Positions 32,453 to 41,441 of a DNA stretch of 62,121 nt are shown here, one piece after another. Position 1 is the first letter of the stretch. Each line of letters begins with the position of its first letter. The DNA is from Clostridiales bacterium. Lineage in GTDB: Bacteria; Bacillota; Clostridia; Oscillospirales; Oscillospiraceae. Both the position numbers and the translations under genes were made by a program. The stretch is from NCBI GenBank assembly GCA_022787565.1, contig JALFVN010000061.1:1-62121 (forward strand). Reading direction: 5' to 3'. The notes beneath the pieces are model-generated. The model did no database searches. It was not told the origin of the DNA and saw only the letters and a program-made list of their open reading frames with translations.

Positions 32453-33856
32453 ATGGGACTGATCAGAGCAGCATTGGGCTCCGCCGGCGGCGTACTGGCC
32501 GACCAGTGGAAAGAGTATTTTTATTGTGAGGCCATCCCCACCAACATTCTGGCGGTAAAAGGACAGAAGCGCACATCGGGGCGCTCCTCCAACACCAGAG
32601 GCAGCGACAACATCATCTCCAACGGCTCCGTCATCGCCGTGGCCGACGGCCAGTGCATGATCATTGTGGAGCAGGGCAAGGTGGTGGACCTGTGCGCCAT
32701 CCCCGGCGAATATACATACGACACATCCACCGAGCCTTCCCTCTTCTCCGGCGATCTGAGTGAAAACATCGGCGCGGTATTTTCCAACATCGGCAAGCGC
32801 TTCACCTTCGGCGGCGAGGCCCCCAAGGACCAGCGCGTTTACTATTTCAACACCAAGGAGCTGACCGGCAACAAATACGGCACGCCCTCCCCTGTCCCCT
32901 TCCGGGTGGTGGATCAGCGGGCCGGCATCGACATCGACATCTCCCTGCGCTGCTTCGGCGAATACTCCTACCGCATCACCAACCCCATGCTGTTTTACGC
33001 CAATGTCTGCGGCAATGTGGACACGGCCTATGACCGCAGAGAGATCGAAGGCCAGCTGAAGACCGAGCTGCTCACCGCCCTGCAGCCCGCCTTTGCCCGC
33101 ATTTCCGAGATGGGCATCCGCTACTCCGCCCTGCCGGGCCACACCCAGGAGCTGTCCGAAGCGCTCAACCAGGTGCTGTCCGCCAAATGGCGGGATCTGC
33201 GGGGGCTGGAGATCGTATCTCTGGGCGTCTCCTCCGTCAAGGCCAGCGAGGAAGACGAGCAGATGATCAAGGAGATGCAGCGCAACGCCGCCTTCATGGA
33301 CCCCACAAGGGCCGCCGCCCATCTGGTGGGCGCCCAGGCCAGCGCCATGCAATCCGCCGCCCAGAATCAGGGCGCGGGCCCCGCCATGGCCTTCATGGGC
33401 ATGAATATGGCCGGAAACGCGGGCGGCGTGAGCGTCCAGAGTCTGTATCAGCTGGGCCAGCAGCAGGCGGCAGCGGCTCCCGCAGCAAGCGGTTGGGTCT
33501 GCCCCTCCTGCGGCGCTCAGGCCACGGGCAAGTTCTGCCCCGAGTGCGGCGCCAAAAAGCCCGAACCCAAGCCCGCGGCAGACAGCTGGATCTGTCCCTC
33601 CTGCGGCACCCAGGCCAGCGGCAAATTCTGTCCCGAGTGCGGCGCCAAAAAGCCGGTCGTGCAGCCTGACGGCTGGGTCTGCGCCTGCGGCGCGGTGAAC
33701 AAGGGCAAATTCTGCCCCCAGTGCGGCGCCAAAAAGCCCGCAGGGGTGCCCCAGTATAAATGCGACAAGTGCGGCTGGGAGCCGGCCGATCCCACCCATC
33801 CGCCCAAATTCTGCCCCGAGTGCGGCGACCCCTTTGATGACGGGGATATCCGGTAA
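32453..33856 (+). CDS. SPFH-domain protein with four C-terminal zinc ribbons (YdjI-like)
   Basis: 467-residue protein. About 20-300 is an SPFH/virion-core-like domain (WKEYFYCEAIPTNILAVKG, VIAVADGQCMIIVEQGKVVD, VVDQRAGIDIDISLRCFGEY). After a Met/Gln/Ala-rich linker come four zinc ribbons: two with CPSC...CPECGAKK, one CAC-G...CPQCGAKK and one CDKC...CPECGD. Bacillus YdjI has the same SPFH core and links PspA to the membrane proteins YdjG and YdjH; the two genes that follow here resemble those. AAAGGAG site. No transmembrane segment was seen, so it should be cytoplasmic and recruited to the membrane. Confidence 0.85.
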   Translation: MGLIRAALGSAGGVLADQWKEYFYCEAIPTNILAVKGQKRTSGRSSNTRGSDNIISNGSVIAVADGQCMIIVEQGKVVDLCAIPGEYTYDTSTEPSLFSGDLSENIGAVFSNIGKRFTFGGEAPKDQRVYYFNTKELTGNKYGTPSPVPFRVVDQRAGIDIDISLRCFGEYSYRITNPMLFYANVCGNVDTAYDRREIEGQLKTELLTALQPAFARISEMGIRYSALPGHTQELSEALNQVLSAKWRDLRGLEIVSLGVSSVKASEEDEQMIKEMQRNAAFMDPTRAAAHLVGAQASAMQSAAQNQGAGPAMAFMGMNMAGNAGGVSVQSLYQLGQQQAAAAPAASGWVCPSCGAQATGKFCPECGAKKPEPKPAADSWICPSCGTQASGKFCPECGAKKPVVQPDGWVCACGAVNKGKFCPQCGAKKPAGVPQYKCDKCGWEPADPTHPPKFCPECGDPFDDGDIR

Positions 33857-33913
33857 ATCGCGGCAGCCATCCTGGTTCCTGTTCAGGCCAGGTCATTCTT
33901 TGGGAGGATGCTT

Positions 33914-35080
33914 ATGCCAACACAAATAACCGATTATAAATGCCCCGCCTGCACTGCTCCTCTTCGCTTCGACAGCAATACCGAAATGCTCAAGTGCGAT
34001 TACTGCGGCGAGAGTTACAGTACAGCCAGAATAGAAGCTCTCTACGCAGAAAAGGAAAAGGCGGCCGAAGCGGCCTTTTCCCGGGAAAAGAAAAAAGCCC
34101 GGAAAAAAGCGCCAGTAAGCGAAGACGAGGACGAGGGCGGAGATTGGGACCTGTCCGCCCTCTCCGGCGACTGGGGCGAGGACGCCCAGGGCATGCGGGC
34201 TTACAGCTGCCCCTCCTGCGGCGCGGAGCTGATCACCGACCAGACCACCGCCGCCACCTCCTGCCCCTACTGCGGCAACAACACCATTATCCCCGGGCAG
34301 TTTGACGGGACGCTGCGGCCTGACTATATCATCCCCTTCCGTCTGGATAAGGAAGCGGCAAAGCAGGCCCTGAAAAACCACTACCGGAAAAAAATCTTTC
34401 TGCCCCGGGCCTTTTCCTCCGCCAACCATCTGGAGGAGCTGAAAGGGGTCTATGTCCCCTTCTGGCTTTTTGACGCTGAGGCGGAGGCATACTGCAATTA
34501 TCACGCCACCCGCTCCTCCTCTTACCGGGAGGGGGATTACCGGGTCACCGTCACCAAGCATTATCAGATCCACCGGGCCGGCACCATGCAATTTGAGCAT
34601 GTGCCCACCGACGCCTCAACAAAAATGCCGGATGACTACATGGACTCCATCGAGCCCTTTGACTATCAGGGTCTGAAGCCTTTCTCCACCGCCTATCTCC
34701 CCGGCTACCTGGCCGACAAATACGACGTGACCGCCCAGGAGAGCGCCGGGCGCGCCAACAAGCGCTGTCAGGCTTCGGCCATTGAGGTCATGCGCCGCGA
34801 CGTGGTCGGATACGAGACGGTTTCCGTCGAAAGCGCCAGCGTCCGTCTTCACCGGGGCAAGGTGCATTACGCGCTGATGCCGGTATGGACCCTGCGCACC
34901 CGGTGGGAGGGCGAGGATTACCTGTTTATGATGAACGGGCAGACCGGCAAAATGGTGGGCAACCTGCCCATATCAAAGGCAAAGTCCCTGGCCGTTTTCG
35001 GAGGACTCTCTGTTCTTTTCAGCGCACTGACTCTCTGGGCCGGCGTGGGGCAGTGGCTCGCCGCCCTGTTCATGGGCTGA
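33914..35080 (+). CDS. Zinc-ribbon membrane protein (YdjG-like)
   Basis: 388-residue protein. N-terminal zinc ribbon YKCPACTAPLRFDS...LKCDYCG, a charged Lys/Glu/Asp stretch, a second ribbon YSCPSCGAELI...SCPYCGNN, then a conserved domain (YIIPFRLDKEAAKQALKNHY, LKGVYVPFWLFDAEAEAYC, YALMPVWTLRTRWEGEDYLF) and one C-terminal membrane helix (LAVFGGLSVLFSALTLWAGV). This matches the Bacillus YdjG architecture. ATG at 33914 is preferred to 33908 because GGGAGG lies 7 bases upstream. It follows the SPFH gene and precedes the TPM gene, as in the ydj operon. Confidence 0.82.
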   Translation: MPTQITDYKCPACTAPLRFDSNTEMLKCDYCGESYSTARIEALYAEKEKAAEAAFSREKKKARKKAPVSEDEDEGGDWDLSALSGDWGEDAQGMRAYSCPSCGAELITDQTTAATSCPYCGNNTIIPGQFDGTLRPDYIIPFRLDKEAAKQALKNHYRKKIFLPRAFSSANHLEELKGVYVPFWLFDAEAEAYCNYHATRSSSYREGDYRVTVTKHYQIHRAGTMQFEHVPTDASTKMPDDYMDSIEPFDYQGLKPFSTAYLPGYLADKYDVTAQESAGRANKRCQASAIEVMRRDVVGYETVSVESASVRLHRGKVHYALMPVWTLRTRWEGEDYLFMMNGQTGKMVGNLPISKAKSLAVFGGLSVLFSALTLWAGVGQWLAALFMG

Positions 35081-35093
35081 AGGAGGGATGAGC

Positions 35094-35891
35094 ATGAAAA
35101 AACTGATTTCCTTTCTTGCCGTCCTCACCCTGCTGACGGCGCTGTGGGTTCCCGCCCTGGCGGCAGAGCCGGAGCTGGGCTATGTCACTGATGCCGCTTC
35201 TCTGCTCTCCGACACGGAGTGGACGGCGCTGGAGAGCAAAGCGGAGTCCATTTCCGCCCGGTATGAATGCGGCGTCTACATCATCACCGTGGATGATTTT
35301 ACCGACTATGTCAACACATACGACATCTATGAGGCCGCGAAAGCCATCTACAGAGAGTATTCCCTGGGCTGGGGAACGGAAAAAAGCGGTGTGCTTCTCT
35401 TTCTCTCCCTGGCCGAAAGGGATTATTCCCTCATTGCCTACGGCTACGGCAATACCGCCTTCACCGACTACGGCAAAGACCGGCTGGCGGACCGGTTTCT
35501 GGACAATTTTGGGGAAGACGACTGGTACGGCGGCTTTGAAGATTACCTGAACATGTGCGAAAGCATGCTGCAATCCGCCAGAGAGGGCCGCCCGCTGGAC
35601 GTAGGCAGCGCTCCCGCAATCCGGCTGGTGGGAATTCTGATTTCCATCGCGCTGGGCTGCATTGCCGCCTTTATCGTCTGCTGTTTTCTCCGCCTGCAGA
35701 TGAGGTCTGTGGCCGTCAAGGCGGAAGCCGACAGCTATATCCGCTCAGACAGTATCAACTTTATTGCCCGGGAGGACCGCTTCTCCCACACCAGTCAGGT
35801 CCGCACAAAGGTGGAGAGCAGCTCCGGCGGCAGCGGGGGCGGCACCACCGTAGACAGCAGCGGTTTTTCCGGCAAAAGCGGCAAGTTCTGA
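35094..35891 (+). CDS. TPM-domain membrane protein (YdjH-like)
   Basis: 265-residue protein with a signal peptide (MKKLISFLAVLTLLTALWVP, cleavage after ALA), an extracytoplasmic TPM domain (YVTDAASLLSDTEWTALESK, GVYIITVDDF, SGVLLFLSLAERDYSLIAYG), one membrane helix at about 180-203 (LVGILISIALGCIAAFIVCC) and a Ser/Gly-rich cytoplasmic tail ending SGFSGKSGKF. TPM domains are found in photosystem repair phosphatase-like proteins and YdjH. With the two upstream genes it forms a YdjGHI-like set. ATG at 35094 has AAGGAGGG upstream. Confidence 0.82.
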   Translation: MKKLISFLAVLTLLTALWVPALAAEPELGYVTDAASLLSDTEWTALESKAESISARYECGVYIITVDDFTDYVNTYDIYEAAKAIYREYSLGWGTEKSGVLLFLSLAERDYSLIAYGYGNTAFTDYGKDRLADRFLDNFGEDDWYGGFEDYLNMCESMLQSAREGRPLDVGSAPAIRLVGILISIALGCIAAFIVCCFLRLQMRSVAVKAEADSYIRSDSINFIAREDRFSHTSQVRTKVESSSGGSGGGTTVDSSGFSGKSGKF

Positions 35892-35928
35892 TCTCGCCAT
35901 TGTAAAATACAGAAAAAGGAGGAAAAAC

Positions 35929-37131
35929 ATGCCATTTTGCAGCAATTGCGGCACCCAACTCCCGGAGGGGGCAAAATTCTGTACGGAGTGCGGGCAAAAA
36001 CTGGATACCGCCCCCCAGCCGCCCCGGGAGGAGCCTGTGCAAAGCTATACCCCTCCCCTTCAGCCCGAAGGCAGCGATTCCTGCACGCCGCCTGTTCAGC
36101 CTGAGAACAGCAGGGCCTATGTGCCGCCCCTTACGGCCCCGACCGCTGTCCAAAAAAAGTCCGATACCGTAAGGATAATCGCGCTCTTTGCCGTGATCGG
36201 CCTCCTTCTCGCTGCCGCGCTGCTTGTCCTTTTCACCGGCATCCTCGGCGGCAAGGCTGACGACCCCAATCTGGGCCGCTACGAGGGCATTTCCTGCGTC
36301 GTCCTGGGCGTGGATGTGGGTGCGGAGGAGGACTGGATCGAGCTGAAAACCGGGAGCAAGGCCACGGTCTTCCTGATGGGCGAGGAGTACAGCGGGAAGT
36401 GGACCCTGGAGGGCGAAAGCTTCACCCTGACCCAGCACGGCGACGAGTTTACCGGCACGCTGAAGGACGGAGTCCTTACAGTGGATTTCTCCGGCATGGC
36501 CTACACCTTTGCCAAGGACGGCGCCCAGGCCAACACGGCCCAGCCGTCCCCGGTCATAGAGAGTACCGGCCCCGCACCCGAAAGCGCCGCGCCGGCGCCT
36601 GGAGCCGCACAGTCGCCCTACGAATGGTGGGCCTGCACATGGTATGGCTGGGCAGTGGTCACCGACGCCGGAGGAGAATACACGGATTATATCGACAACG
36701 CCATTGACCTGGTGGCTGAGATCTCCCTGAACGCGGACAACACGGGGCATCTGACCATCATCGATATCTATGACTATCCGATCTGTGATGTGGACCTCAT
36801 CTTTACCCCCGGGCAAACGGAATACGGCACGATGACCTGCGGCGAGGGCTCCCTCTGGGATTTCTTTGCTGCCGAGCCCGATGAGTTCCCCATTTCCGCC
36901 GGGGACTGGACGATTGATCCCAGTCAGTCCATGGTCAGTGAATTTGACCATATGATCTGCATCAGCGACACCATCTATGCTGCCGAAAAGGGCTGGTTTG
37001 ATTACTATATCTTCCTCCGCCCCTGGGGCATGAACTGGGAGGATGTGCGCACGGCGGACACTTCCCAGATGCTCTATGACGACATGATGCCGCTGAACTA
37101 TGACGACTGGTATCTGCCTCAGCTTCCGTAA
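35929..37131 (+). CDS. Zinc-ribbon protein with one membrane helix and an extracytoplasmic domain
   Basis: 400-residue protein. N-terminal zinc ribbon CSNCGTQLPEGAKFCTECG (4-22), a Pro-rich linker, a membrane helix at about 82-105 (IIALFAVIGLLLAAALLVLF), then an outside region with two parts: a lipocalin-like strand-rich part (ATVFLMGEEYSGKWTLEGES) and a C-terminal part rich in Trp, Tyr and Asp. No function known. Last gene after the YdjGHI-like set, 37 bases downstream, AAAGGAGG site, so probably cotranscribed and part of the same envelope system. A strong terminator follows. Confidence 0.72.
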   Translation: MPFCSNCGTQLPEGAKFCTECGQKLDTAPQPPREEPVQSYTPPLQPEGSDSCTPPVQPENSRAYVPPLTAPTAVQKKSDTVRIIALFAVIGLLLAAALLVLFTGILGGKADDPNLGRYEGISCVVLGVDVGAEEDWIELKTGSKATVFLMGEEYSGKWTLEGESFTLTQHGDEFTGTLKDGVLTVDFSGMAYTFAKDGAQANTAQPSPVIESTGPAPESAAPAPGAAQSPYEWWACTWYGWAVVTDAGGEYTDYIDNAIDLVAEISLNADNTGHLTIIDIYDYPICDVDLIFTPGQTEYGTMTCGEGSLWDFFAAEPDEFPISAGDWTIDPSQSMVSEFDHMICISDTIYAAEKGWFDYYIFLRPWGMNWEDVRTADTSQMLYDDMMPLNYDDWYLPQLP

Positions 37132-37191
37132 TACCGTAACGGAAATTCCGCGCCCGGAGCTCCCTTTTTCCGGGCAAAATGAAAGGCCCCC

Positions 37192-37234
37192 ATAAGAAAG
37201 AACTCCCGGCTGTCAGCCGGGAGTTCTTTCTTAT
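37192..37234. terminator. Strong bidirectional terminator
   Basis: Perfect 20-bp stem (37192-37211 with 37215-37234), loop GTC. It ends the zinc-ribbon operon and overlaps the stop of the decayed transposase on the other strand. Confidence 0.88.
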
Positions 37235-37480
37235 ATTGTATACAATTCGTCTTCCCGCCATTTCAGCGGGTTTTCCTCAATATACTTCCGCACCTCGTAC
37301 AGCTCTGTTTCGCAGCGGATCACATGTTCATAGTAGTTCCGCTGCCAGAGCCGTTTTTCCTTGCGGCATTGCCCAGCATACAACGTTTTCCTGCACGCAA
37401 GCAGTCACGAAACAGGCTCCGTTCCGGGCATAATCGTAACATTTGAGACGGGTAGTCTTTCTTACAGGCCGTTCATTCAC
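37231..37480 (-). pseudogene. Decayed REP-associated tyrosine transposase (RAYT, IS200/Y1 type)
   Basis: Translated from the minus strand, the region begins [20 protein letters not shown], then GACFVTACVQENVVCW, the typical RAYT N-terminus, and after a frame change ends KEKRLWQRNYYEHVIRC, then ETELYEVRKYIEENPLKW, the typical C-terminus, with stop TAA at 37233-37231. The middle with the HUH motif is missing, and the two parts are in different frames, so it is a remnant with an internal deletion. It overlaps the glyA stop. RAYTs are known to move REP-like palindromes, and such palindromes are abundant in this window. Confidence 0.82.
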
Positions 37481-38718
37481 AGCTCCGGGTACAGCGGGAA
37501 CTTCTGGCAGAGCTCGATGACCTGCTCTCTGACCTGAGGGACAGCCTCATCCCCCTCCCGGAGCAGCCGGACGATAAGAGAGGCCACCCTGCGCATCTCG
37601 TCCTCCTTCATGCCTCTGGTGGTGCTGGCCGAGGTACCGAAGCGCATGCCGGAGGTCAGCTTCACCGACTGGGTCTCGAAGGGAATGGTGTTCTTGTTGG
37701 CGGTGATGTTTGCCCGATCCAGCAGTTCCTGAACCTCCATGCCGGTTTTGCCCATGCTCATCACGTCGGCCAGCATCAGGTGGTTGTCCGTTCCGCCGGA
37801 GACCAGGCGCACGCCCTCCCGGGTGAACTCGTCGGCCATGGCGGCGGCGTTTTTCACCACCTGGGTCTGGTATGCCTTGAATTCGTCGCTGAGCGCTTCC
37901 TTAAAGCACACGGCCTTGGCGGCGATAATGTGCATCAGCGGGCCGCCCTGAGTGCCGGGGAACACGGCGCTGTTGATCTTCTTTTTCAGCTCCTCCTTGC
38001 AGAGGATCAGTGCCCCGCGGGGCCCGCGCAGAGTCTTGTGGGTGGTGGTGGTGACCACATGGGCATAGGGCACGGGGCTGGGGTGAACCCCAGCGGCCAC
38101 AAGACCGGCGATGTGGGCCATGTCTACCATCAGGTAAGCTCCCACTTCATCGGCGATCTCCCGCATCCGCTTGAAATCAATGAAGCGGGAATAGGCGCTG
38201 GCTCCGGCGATGATGATCTTGGGCCTGCATTCCTCAGCACGCTGCAGAACCTGATCGTAGTCGATACGCTCGGTCTCCGGGCTCACGCCGTAGAAGCAGG
38301 CGTTGAAATACTTACCGGAGATAGATGCCCTGGAGCCGTGAGTCAGGTGTCCGCCGTGGTCCAGGTTCATGCCCAGAATCGTGTCGCCGGGCTGAAGCAG
38401 AGCCAGATAGACGGCCATGTTGGCCTGAGAACCGGAGTGGGGCTGAACATTGGCGTGCTCGGCGCCGAACAGCTCCTTGGCCCGGTCAATGGCCAGGTTT
38501 TCGATCTCGTCCACATATTCACAGCCGCCATAATAGCGGGCGCCGGGGTAGCCCTCGGCGTACTTATTGGTGAGATGGCTGCCCATCGCCTCCATCACGG
38601 CGGGGCTGACAAAGTTTTCGGAGGCGATAAGCTCGATATGGTCCTGCTGCCGGCGCAGCTCCCGCATCATGGCGTCGTATACCTCTCTGTCCTGCTGTCT
38701 GATGTTGTCGTAGCTCAT
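37477..38718 (-). CDS. glyA: Serine hydroxymethyltransferase
   Basis: 413-residue PLP enzyme interconverting serine and glycine with tetrahydrofolate. Typical stretches: [51 protein letters not shown]-like ([18 protein letters not shown]), [10 protein letters not shown] and the PLP lysine in [15 protein letters not shown]. Length is normal. ATG at 38718 with GGAGG upstream is the start; the longer frame reaches into a repeat element. The promoter lies at 38938-38966, so the ~210-base untranslated leader contains two palindromic repeats. Confidence 0.96.
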   Translation of the reverse strand: MSYDNIRQQDREVYDAMMRELRRQQDHIELIASENFVSPAVMEAMGSHLTNKYAEGYPGARYYGGCEYVDEIENLAIDRAKELFGAEHANVQPHSGSQANMAVYLALLQPGDTILGMNLDHGGHLTHGSRASISGKYFNACFYGVSPETERIDYDQVLQRAEECRPKIIIAGASAYSRFIDFKRMREIADEVGAYLMVDMAHIAGLVAAGVHPSPVPYAHVVTTTTHKTLRGPRGALILCKEELKKKINSAVFPGTQGGPLMHIIAAKAVCFKEALSDEFKAYQTQVVKNAAAMADEFTREGVRLVSGGTDNHLMLADVMSMGKTGMEVQELLDRANITANKNTIPFETQSVKLTSGMRFGTSASTTRGMKEDEMRRVASLIVRLLREGDEAVPQVREQVIELCQKFPLYPEL

Positions 38719-38751
38719 ATTTATTCCTCCGTTATAATAATCTCGCTTCTT

Positions 38752-38895
38752 TTCCTCCCCCGCAGGGGGAGGTGGCCCGAAGGGCCGGAAGGGGGCAAGC
38801 CCCTCGGTCATCCTGAGCGTCAGCGAAGGATCCCGTATGGAGCGGCTGAACGTTCTTTCCATAGGATTCTTCACCGCTGTGCGGTTCAGAATGAC
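38752..38895. repeat. Two palindromic repeat elements in the glyA leader
   Basis: 38752-38800 is a CCTCCCCC...GGGGGAGG / GGCCCGAAGGGCC element. 38807-38895 is a GTCATCCTGAG...TTCAGAATGAC palindrome of the same family as the triple array at 12579. Both lie between the glyA promoter and its start, so they are probably transcribed as a structured leader. Confidence 0.78.
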
Positions 38896-38937
38896 ACCAT
38901 ATTTTTTGCCGCCGCCCGAGCGCCGACAATTTATCCT

Positions 38938-38988
38938 ATTATATTACACCGTTTGTCACTTTTCAATAGGCCAGAAAGCTGATATAAT
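38938..38988. promoter_or_regulatory. Overlapping divergent promoters (glyA and exo/endonuclease-phosphatase gene)
   Basis: Minus strand (glyA): TTGAAA at 38966-38961, 17-base spacer, TATAAT at 38943-38938. Plus strand: TTTTCA at 38960-38965, 17-base spacer, TATAAT at 38983-38988. The two -35 boxes occupy the same bases, so the promoters should compete. Confidence 0.7.
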
Positions 38989-39021
38989 AGCCTCAGCAAT
39001 TGTAAAATGGAGGTCAATTCA

Positions 39022-40080
39022 ATGAAAAGATTTCTTAAAGCGCTGCTGATCCTGGTTCTGGCAATCGTCCTGGCGGCCGTGGGGCTGATCGGATGGCTGA
39101 GTATCGCGGAATATAAACCGGAGGCGGTGGAGGAGCTGGAACTCAGCGCCCGGGCGGAAAACGCCCCGTCTCTGCCCCAGGGGGAGAGCGTCACGGTGCT
39201 GAGCTGGAACATCGGCTATGCAGGCCTTGGCAGCAACGCGGACTTTTTCATGGACGGCGGCGAGAATGTGAAGTCCTCGGACCGGGCGCGGGTAGAGTCC
39301 AACCTGCAGGATATCCGGGAGCTGCTGTACGGCGAGGGCGCCCCGGACCTGATCCTGCTGCAGGAGGTGGACGTCAATTCCTCCCGCACCTATAGCATTG
39401 ACCAGAGCGCCTGTCTGACGGCCGGCAACGCCGCCCACGCCCTGAACTATTCCTGCCCCTTTGTGCCCTTCCCCCTGCCGCCCATCGGGAAGGTAAACAG
39501 CGGCGTGTTCACCACCACGGATTATGCCATTGACCGGGCGGAGCGCATTTCCCTGCCCTGTCCCTTCTCCTGGCCGGTGAGCACGGCCAATCTGAAGCGC
39601 TGTCTGTTGGTCAGTTACCTGCCCATTGAGGGCAGCGACAGGCAGCTGGTGCTGGTGAACCTGCATCTGGAGGCCTATGACGACGGGGAGGGCAAAATCG
39701 CCCAGACCAGGCAGTTGAACGAATTTATCCAGTCCGAGTATGAAAAGGGCAACTACGTTATTGCCGGGGGCGACTTCAACCAGATCTTCCCCGGAAGCCT
39801 GGAGGTCTATCCCAACACCCACCCGGAGCTGTGGGAGCCGGGGGTGCTTACGGAGGACATGCTGCCGGAGGGCTGGTCCTATGCCTATGACCTGAGCGTG
39901 CCCAGCTGCCGTCTGCTGAACCAGCCCTACGACCCGGCAGACACGGATAACACCCAGCATTACGTCATCGACGGCTTTATCCTTTCGCCCAACGTGACCC
40001 TGGAGAGCGTGGAGACCCTGGATCAGGGCTTCATCGCCTCTGACCATAACCCGGTGCTTCTCCGTGTCGCATTGAATTGA
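39022..40080 (+). CDS. Endonuclease/exonuclease/phosphatase-family protein, membrane-anchored
   Basis: 352-residue protein with an N-terminal membrane anchor (LKALLILVLAIVLAAVGLIG) and an EEP domain outside the cell. Catalytic motifs: SWNIGY, LLQEVDVNS (Glu), NLHLEAYD, GGDFNQ and SDHNPV (the final Asp-His). The fold serves nucleases, sphingomyelinases and inositol phosphatases; a surface-anchored member could act on DNA or on phospho-ester substrates. ATG at 39022 has GGAGGT at 8 bases, so the ATG at 39007 is not used. Single gene with its own terminator. Confidence 0.85.
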   Translation: MKRFLKALLILVLAIVLAAVGLIGWLSIAEYKPEAVEELELSARAENAPSLPQGESVTVLSWNIGYAGLGSNADFFMDGGENVKSSDRARVESNLQDIRELLYGEGAPDLILLQEVDVNSSRTYSIDQSACLTAGNAAHALNYSCPFVPFPLPPIGKVNSGVFTTTDYAIDRAERISLPCPFSWPVSTANLKRCLLVSYLPIEGSDRQLVLVNLHLEAYDDGEGKIAQTRQLNEFIQSEYEKGNYVIAGGDFNQIFPGSLEVYPNTHPELWEPGVLTEDMLPEGWSYAYDLSVPSCRLLNQPYDPADTDNTQHYVIDGFILSPNVTLESVETLDQGFIASDHNPVLLRVALN

Positions 40081-40090
40081 ACCTTGCAAA

Positions 40091-40122
40091 AACGCCTTTC
40101 CGGTTCCGGCCGGAAAGGCGTT
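40091..40122. terminator. Bidirectional terminator
   Basis: 13-bp stem AACGCCTTTCCGG (40091-40103) with 40110-40122, A-run before and T-rich after. It separates the plus-strand phosphatase-like gene and the convergent histidine kinase gene. Confidence 0.85.
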
Positions 40123-40127
40123 ATTCG

Positions 40128-41441
40128 TTACTTTATGGGGAGGGAGAACTCCGCGGCGAAATGGCTTTCGTCCCGGCGGGTGGTGAAGCTGCCATGCATA
40201 TGCTCCATGATTTTTTCACAGGTGCGCAGGCCGATCTTCGTGCTCTCCACCGGGTTTGTGAGCACCGCGATGTTGTTGGACATGCAGAAGCTCAGCCGCC
40301 CGCTGCTCACCTCGCAGATGAACATCACCGGCCGGGACCTGTCCGCGTATTTCCGGGCGTTGGACACCAGATTGTCCATGACCCGCTTTAAATACATGGG
40401 ATCCGCCAGAACGGTATACTGCCCCCGGAGATCAATGCGGTTCACCGTGAAGCCGGCGTCCAGCAGGTCAAATTCCGCCTCACCCATGAGCTGCTCCATC
40501 AGGATCCCTGCGTCGTAGTCCTCCAGCGCCATGTCCGGCCGGGAGGAGCCGAACATGAGAAAATACTTGAACAGATCGTCAGTCATGTCTTTGAGCTTCA
40601 TGGCTTTTTCAAAGGACATGGCCGCCAGCTCCCGCTCCCGCTCCGGCAGCGCTCCGCTGTCCCGCAGCAGTTCCAGATAGCCGATCATGCTGGTCATAGG
40701 GGTACGGATATCATGGGAAAGGGCGGTGATCAGCTCGGCATTGGCCTCCCAGGCTTTTTTCTCGCTGCCCATCCGTTCGATCACCGACCGGCGCATCGTG
40801 TCCATGTCCCCGGCCAGCATGGCGATCTCGTCCTCGCCACCGGCTTCAATGGGCCGCTCCAGATCTCCCGCGCTGACCTCCGCCGCCTCTCTGGACAGAG
40901 AGATGATGCGCATGGTAATCCGGCGCACATAGGCAAGCATTACCGCAATAAAGGTAACGCTGGCCAGCGCCACCGCCAGCACGTTATTGACCCAGTATTC
41001 CCGCACCTCGGATGAGTCGCTGATGGCGATCTGATAGGTCCCGTCGGCAAAGCGCAGGGGATAGAGCTTGCCGTATTGGCCGGAATACTGCTCCGGGGAG
41101 TTCATCCCCGGCTCGGTCGGCCCGTACTGGCCGCCTCCGGCGCGGAAGGCGCCGTCCTTGCTGCCGTAGACCAGAATGGTCACATATTCGTGCTTTGCCG
41201 TCCAGCGTGCAACGGCTGCGCTGTCCCTGCCGGAGATCTGGTTTGCGTTGACCCAGGAGCTGAAGCTGGAATAGATCTCCGCTTTCCGGGCCGAGACCGA
41301 CTCCTTGCTCATATACAGATGCTCCACCGTATAGCGCCCCACGCCGCTGACGGTGAAAAACACCGCCAATGCGCAGACCAGCGCCAGCAGCAGCGACAGC
41401 AGCACCTTGGCGCTGAGAGAGGCATTGATTTTCTTAATCAA
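40128..41441 (-). CDS. Sensor histidine kinase
   Basis: 437-residue two-component kinase: membrane helices at about 12-34 and 152-172 flanking a ~115-residue sensor region, HAMP linker, HisKA with phospho-acceptor His in ALSHDIRTPMTSMIGYLE, and an ATPase domain with N-box NLVSNARKYA. The usual DxGxG (G1) and ATP-lid pattern is replaced by SNNIAVLTNPVESTKIGLRT, a compact variant seen in several Clostridia kinases. The start is probably a TTG at 41441 overlapping the regulator stop by 8 bases, though the frame is open to 41501. The stimulus is unknown; the divergent sugar ABC operon is a likely target. Confidence 0.85.
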   Translation of the reverse strand: MIKKINASLSAKVLLSLLLALVCALAVFFTVSGVGRYTVEHLYMSKESVSARKAEIYSSFSSWVNANQISGRDSAAVARWTAKHEYVTILVYGSKDGAFRAGGGQYGPTEPGMNSPEQYSGQYGKLYPLRFADGTYQIAISDSSEVREYWVNNVLAVALASVTFIAVMLAYVRRITMRIISLSREAAEVSAGDLERPIEAGGEDEIAMLAGDMDTMRRSVIERMGSEKKAWEANAELITALSHDIRTPMTSMIGYLELLRDSGALPERERELAAMSFEKAMKLKDMTDDLFKYFLMFGSSRPDMALEDYDAGILMEQLMGEAEFDLLDAGFTVNRIDLRGQYTVLADPMYLKRVMDNLVSNARKYADRSRPVMFICEVSSGRLSFCMSNNIAVLTNPVESTKIGLRTCEKIMEHMHGSFTTRRDESHFAAEFSLPIK

